From Medakamo hakoo (taxonomy: Eukaryota; Chlorophyta; Trebouxiophyceae; Coccomyxaceae): DNA of 64,000 nucleotides. Both the position numbers and the translations under genes were made by a program. The DNA lies in NCBI GenBank assembly GCA_026636295.1, contig CP089463.1, positions 62,001 through 126,000 of the forward strand. The letters are read 5' to 3'. Below are positions 59,595 to 64,000 of this stretch, piece after piece. Numbering within the stretch: the first letter of the stretch is position 1; each line of letters starts with the position of its first letter. The notes under the pieces are model-generated. The model ran no database searches. It was not told the DNA's origin and worked only from the letters and a program-made list of their open reading frames with translations.

Positions 59595-62500
59595 TCACCG
59601 CCTCCGCCCGCCCTCCCTGACACCGTCACCCAGCGGGTGCAGCGACTTGTTCTGACACAGGGCCAGCAGCTCCTCTGCCGTCGGACGCGGCGGCGGTGGC
59701 GCCTGCTGGACGACAGCCTGCGCCGGCGGCGGCGGCGTGCGCCCGACCAGCCCCGCCGCTGTCGCCGCCGCCTGCCCACCGCCCGCCTCGCCCACGCGCA
59801 ACGGTTGCCACAGGGCCCGCCGTTCCGGGCCGTGACGCGCAGAGACCGTCCGGTCCACCGACGGACCGGCGTCCTCAGCCGCGTCGGCCGCGGCCCGGCA
59901 GACGGCTTCCAGCGCCGCCGGGTCGGGTTGCGTCCCGAAAAACGCGGCCAGGGCGGACGTGGAAGGCGCGCCGCCGCCGCCGGCCGCGCCCGACCCGCGG
60001 TCGACGGCCGTCGGGCCGGCGCGGGCGTAAAAGCCGTACCCGCGCGCGTCCGTGCCACCGTCGGCGGCCTTGGCGTACGGCTTGCCACGCAGCCGCGCCA
60101 GGCGCCGCTCCGCCGCGTCGAGCAGCGCGGCCGGTTCCGGGATGGCGACCGCCCGGCCGCCAACGACCAGGCGGGCCGGGCCACGCGCCGCTGCCACGCC
60201 CCGGCGGCGGGCGAGAGAGACGGCCGCACGGGCGCGGGACTCGGCGGCGGCCGCGCGGGCGTCGGCTGCGGCGACGGCCGACGCGGCGGTCGCGGCCAGG
60301 CGGCAGGCGGCCACCACTTCCGCGGCGGACGATGCGGCCGCGGCTTCCGCCGCCGCCGCCCGGGCTTCCGCGTCGGCGGCAGCGGACCGGGCGAGCTCGG
60401 CCGCACCCTCCCCGCTGGAGGCCAAGGCCGCGGCGGCCGCGGCCGTCCAGGGCGCGGACGACGGGAGTGGAGGCGAGGACACGCCGCCCCGCCCGCCCTC
60501 CCTGTTCGCTTCGCCCGCAGCAGCCGCTGTCACAGCCGCCCGCAGTTCGGCCAGCTGGGCGGCCAGCAGGTCGCGTTCGGCGGCGGCAGCAGCGGCAGCG
60601 CCGACGGCTGCGGCTTCACGCTTCCCGGCTTCCGCCGCTTCCGCCCGGGCCGCGGCCGCGTCTTCCATTGCAGCGTCGGCGGCCGCCGCCGCCCGCCGGG
60701 CCGCGGCCCGTTCGCGGGCGACCTCGCCACGGGCGCGGTCGGCGGCCGTGGCAGCGGCGGCGGCGGTCGCCCGGCCGGCGGCCGCGCGCAGGGAACCCAG
60801 CAGCGCGGCCAGGTCTTTCGCGGACACGGCGCCGTCCGTGGGTGGCGGCGGCGTGGCCGACGGCGTGGCGGCGGCCGCCCCGCCCGGCGGCGTCTGGCCG
60901 GGTTGAGCGAGCGCCCGGTCACTGCCGCCCACGACGATCGTGAGCCCGGACCGGCGACGCCGGGCCCGGGCGTGGGAGGCGGCGGCGCCGCCACCGGACA
61001 GAGACGCGCGCGATCCGCCGCCGCCGCCCCCAGTCGACCCGGCGCTCATGGGCGTGCCCGCCGGCGGCAGCGCCGCGACAGCCGACCGGGACAGGCGGGC
61101 GGGTCCGCCGTCCAGGGAGCCAGACGCGGGCGTGGCCCACGCAGGGCTGGCCAGCGCGGCGGGCGGGCGCGCCACGACGGCCGCGGCCGCCGCGCGGACG
61201 GCCGCCGCGGCCTCGGCGCGGACCGCGTCCACCCGCGCGTCCGCGGCGACCGCCGCTTCTTCCGACGCCGTGCGCAGCTGGGCGACGGTCTTCCGCAGAC
61301 GGGACACCTCGGCTTCCCGGTCGGCCAGCGCGGCCGCGGTGGCGGCGGCCGCAGACCGCTCACCCGCGACGACGCGCGCCAGGTCGGCCGCCTTGGCTTC
61401 CAGCGCCGCCACCCGGCCGCCCAGGGCGACTTCGGCGCCGGCAACTTTTTCGGCGGCAGCCAGGCGGGCGGCGGCGGCCGTGCGTTCGGCGGCCGCGGCA
61501 GCCGCCCGGGCTTCTCCCACTGCCCGGCGCGCGGCCGCCGCTTCTGCGCGCGCGGCCTCCGCGTCCGCCGCCGCGGCCGCCGCGTCGCCCCGCGCTTCCT
61601 CGGCTTCGGTGGTGGCAGACGCAGCGGCGACTTTGGCGGCGGCCAGCGCTTTGCGCAGCGTGGCCAGCTCGTCCGCGACGCGCACGGCTTCGGGCGCGCG
61701 CGCGACGGCGGTCGCCTCCACCCGGGGCGTGCGCGTCGACGCCGTCGCGGACGCGGCGGGAGACGGCGGGCGGGCTGGGCGGCCGCCGCCCTTGGCAGCC
61801 GCCTTCAGTGCCGCGACCTCCGCTCTGGCCGCGTCCGCGGCCGCCCGGGCGGCGGCCAGCTCCCGGCGGGCGGCGCCCTCGCGCGCCTTGGCCGCGGCCG
61901 CGGCCGCGGCCGACGCTTTCGCTTCCGCGGCCGACGCCGCGGCCTCACCTTTCGCGTGCTCGACTTCTAATTTAGCAGCATCCACAGCGGCAGCAGCCGC
62001 GGCCTGGGCGGCCGCGACGGCGCGGGCGCTAGGGGCCGGGGTCAGGGCAGGCTTGGTCGTCGTCGCTTGGCCGCCAGTGCGCGCGCGCGGTGGGGACAGC
62101 GTCACTGTGACGCCGCCCGACGCGGCCGGGGCCAGAGAGAAGGGAGATGGCGGCGGCGACGACGCGGTGTGGTGGGGGTGGGACGCGGGCTTGGCCTGGC
62201 GGTGTGAGGGCGCGGGAGGCGGGCGTGAGTTTGTGACTTCTCCGCCGCCGACGCCGCATGCCGCGCGCGCGGGAAAACAAGAAAACGTCGCCACCTCTGT
62301 GCCTGCCATCTTAACTCACCGTGACAAAGCTGTCCGATGCGGCCAGAGACTGGAGAGCGAGTAGGAGTGGGGCAGAAGGCGTGATGCGGGCGTGGATGTG
62401 CGGGGCGGCGGGCGCCCGGGCCAAATGCGGCGGTTGTTCGCGCAGAACAGCGCGTCTCCGTGCTTGTCCGTCGTCCCCACCCTCCTCCTCTCACCTGACC

Positions 62501-62686
62501 GCCCTCGGGCACCGCGTTCTCGTCGGCACGGCGTGGCCGCCCTCCACGGGCACGGGTGGGCGACGCGCACGGCGACGGCGCGGGCGGCGGCGTCGCGCCG
62601 TGCAGCTTGTTGCCGCGCGGCGCCCAGTTCTCCAGCGACGTGCGCACGGCGGCTGGGCCGCCGGCCTGGCGGGCGCGCATGGGCAT
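59595..62686 (-). CDS. 940-residue Ala-rich coiled-coil protein
   Basis: Proposed exons 62686-62495, 62349-62320 (a 30-base microexon, SLAASDSFVT) and 62195-59595, all phase 0 with GTGAGA/GTGAGT donors and CTCCAG/CGCCAG acceptors. The 62309 ATG would give a 904-residue form that reads through the last splice acceptor; I prefer the spliced form because that stretch looks intronic. Two Ala-dominated coiled coils (about 130-405 and 540-740, for example RVADELATLRKALAAAK and RDLLAAQLAELRAAVT) flank a Ser/Gly/Pro hinge. The C-terminal about 200 residues are more complex (RLVVGGRAVAIPEPAALLD, KPYAKAADGGTDARGYGFYA). Function unknown; architecture suggests a cytoskeletal or scaffold protein. Confidence 0.7.
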
Positions 62687-62865
62687 GGGCGCTGGAGTAG
62701 GTGTGGCGTGGACGACGGTCCGGCGGCGTGTGTGTGGCTCAAGTGGAGGGAGGCGCGTGTGCGGGCGGGCGGGCGTGTTGCGCGCGTCCTCGGCGAGGCC
62801 AAACTCTGCTCTGGGCTGCTGCCCCCCTCGCGCGTCTTTTTTCATGCGCTCCACCCTGCCTCTCC

Positions 62866-62963
62866 GCCCCCGCCCTGGAACTCACGCCTTCACCTTGCCT
62901 CCGCCCCCGCCCCTGGAACTCACGCCTTCACCTTGCCTCCGCCCCCGCCCTGGAACTCGGCCA
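62866..62963. repeat. 38-39 bp tandem duplication spanning the CoA-transferase stop codon
   Basis: The unit TCCGCCCCCGCCC(C)TGGAACTCACGCCTTCACCTTGCC occurs twice, followed by a partial third copy entering the coding region. Each full unit contains the codons for K-V-K-A-stop, so the gene's end has been copied into its 3' flank. Confidence 0.85.
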
Positions 62964-64000
62964 AGTACGCGTCCACCTTGCTGTCCGCCCAGCCCAGCTC
63001 CCGCAACACGTCCGCCGTGTGCTGGCCCAGGGCCGGACCCGCCCACAGCGTCTTGCCTGGCGTCGAGCCCAGCACGGGCAGCATCGCGGGCACGGTCACT
63101 GGGCGGCCCGCCCCGCCCGCCCGCCCGCACCCGCCCGCCCCGCCCGGCGCGGGCGGCGCCGCCTCAAACATGCCGCGCGCCACAAACTGTTCGTCGGTGA
63201 CCAGGTCGCGCGGCCTCAAAATGGGGCCGGCGGGCACGCGCGCGGCCGCCATGGCGCCCAACACCTCGTCCAGCGGGCGGGCCTCGATCCAGGCCGTGAG
63301 CACGCCGTAAATCTCGTCCGCGCGCTCGATACGGGACGCGTTGTCGGCGTAGTCGGCATTGCCCGCGCCCATATCGGACCGGCCCACCGCCTCCATCAGC
63401 CGCGTGTAGACGGAATCGCCGTTGCCGCCCACCACGCACCACCGCCCGTCAGATGTTTTAAACGTCGCGGACGGGACGACGCCGGAGATGGTGGACCCGG
63501 ACGGCTCGCGGTCCACGCCCGCCTCCGTCCATTCCGGAATGCAGGCCTCCAACATGGAAAACACTGATTCGGTGATGGCGGCGTCGACGACCTGGCCCGT
63601 CCCAGACGCGGCCGGGTGGGGCGGCGCGCCCGTCACGCCGGTGCGCCCGCGGTCGCGCGCCAGCAGGGCCATCACCCCGCCAAACGCCGCGTGCAAGCCC
63701 GCCAGGGAGTCGCCCAGGCTGATGTTGGGCCGGACGGGCGGGCGGTCGGGGAAGCCGTTGAGCGCGCGGAAGCCGGACGCGGCCTCGCACACGGACGCGT
63801 AACCGGGCAGGCGCGCGCGCGGTCCATTCTGGCCGTAGCCGGAAATACGGAGGTACACGAGGCGGGGGTCCAGGTGCGCCGGCCCCAGGCCCCAGCCCTC
63901 CATGACGCCGGGCCGGTAGTTTTCGATGAGGACGTCGCACGTGCGCGCCAGGGCGGACACGACGCCCTGGCCGGCGGGCGTCCTCAAGTCCGCGACGACG
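62920..64000 (-). CDS. Family III CoA-transferase (CaiB/BaiF type), C-terminal 360 residues
   Basis: The reading frame stays open to the right edge, so the N terminus lies outside the window. The visible part begins VVADLRTPAGQG and matches class III CoA-transferases: CDVLIENYRPGVMEGWGLG, LVYLRISGYGQNGP, the segment SLGDSLAGLHAAFGGVMALL, and GQVVDAAITESVFSMLE, where the Asp aligns with the catalytic aspartate that forms acyl-anhydride intermediates. A Gly/Pro insertion precedes the end, which reads GWADSKVDAYLAEFQGGGGG and KVKA. Animal (SUGCT) and bacterial relatives move CoA between small dicarboxylic or carnitine acids. Substrate here is unknown. The stop codon lies inside a 38-bp tandem duplication. 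Confidence 0.93.
   Translation of the reverse strand, partial: VVADLRTPAGQGVVSALARTCDVLIENYRPGVMEGWGLGPAHLDPRLVYLRISGYGQNGPRARLPGYASVCEAASGFRALNGFPDRPPVRPNISLGDSLAGLHAAFGGVMALLARDRGRTGVTGAPPHPAASGTGQVVDAAITESVFSMLEACIPEWTEAGVDREPSGSTISGVVPSATFKTSDGRWCVVGGNGDSVYTRLMEAVGRSDMGAGNADYADNASRIERADEIYGVLTAWIEARPLDEVLGAMAAARVPAGPILRPRDLVTDEQFVARGMFEAAPPAPGGAGGCGRAGGAGRPVTVPAMLPVLGSTPGKTLWAGPALGQHTADVLRELGWADSKVDAYLAEFQGGGGGKVKA

Noticed and set aside
62102-62854. Independent minus-strand gene of 250 codons between the coiled-coil gene and the CoA-transferase
   Set aside because: Its first part supplies the proposed first exon of the coiled-coil gene and ends at good donor sites. The remainder reads through introns.

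Overview
The window is nuclear DNA from a eukaryotic alga, most likely of the green lineage. It is extremely GC-rich and gene-dense (31 protein genes, two of them cut by the window edges), with few, short introns. Introns use GT..AG sites with GTGCGT, GTGAGT and GTACGT donors, and their 3' ends are C-rich rather than T-rich. Green affinity is inferred from an H2A with a C-terminal SQEF tail, a LUX-type GARP factor, plastid-style leaders on coproporphyrinogen oxidase and phenylalanine hydroxylase, and a PTS2-like malate dehydrogenase. The species cannot be named from sequence alone. Because stop codons are AT-rich, the antisense strand of most genes stays open by chance, so long Arg/Gly-rich antisense frames were ignored.

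Layout. 1-5300: end of an unrecognised Ala-rich helical gene, intron-containing H2A.X, an acyl-CoA-binding/ankyrin protein, a DUF615 (DarP-like) protein and a small coiled-coil protein. 5400-14300: PTS2-like malate dehydrogenase, a three-His-box membrane desaturase, an RNase Z homologue that has lost its metal ligands, phenylalanine hydroxylase and one hypothetical gene. 14300-24600: a 1384-residue Ala/Pro-rich coiled-coil protein, coproporphyrinogen III oxidase back to back with a TMEM70-like protein, and a family-2 glycosyltransferase. 24560-26280: the only clearly repetitive region, with a G-rich run, a 36-base C run, a 176-bp tandem array carrying a tRNA-like 3' end, and a short island of different codon use. 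26280-32830: HMG-box protein, LUX-like GARP factor, PSP-domain protein and V-ATPase subunit E. 33010-37340: three adjacent secreted low-complexity proteins. 37920-45980: a small membrane protein, a large transmembrane subtilase with thrombospondin repeats, and a VIT/CCC1 iron transporter. 46160-53390: a Tudor-like/TFIIS-M/SPOC protein and a DIS3L2-type RNase. 55120-64000: a U2AF65-like protein with only two RRMs, a DUF1295 membrane protein, an unknown multi-pass protein, a second long Ala-rich coiled-coil protein, and a family III CoA-transferase running off the right edge.

How the genes relate. There is no operon logic. Several neighbours are divergent pairs with 140-300 bp between start codons (3667-3822, 5278-5418, 20509-20751, 31267-31563, 58337-58552) and probably share promoters. 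RNA metabolism is well represented (DIS3L2-like, SPOC/TFIIS-M, U2AF-like, PSP, RNase Z-like), as are plastid and organelle functions (heme synthesis, phenylalanine hydroxylation, DUF615, TMEM70-like).

Exon boundaries were worked out by hand from splice consensus, reading phase and family alignment from memory. They are strongest where a conserved domain crosses the junction (H2A.X, MDH, phenylalanine hydroxylase, CPOX, V-ATPase E, DIS3L2, TFIIS-M/SPOC) and weakest for the desaturase start, the subtilase first intron and the first two exons of the 940-residue coiled-coil gene.
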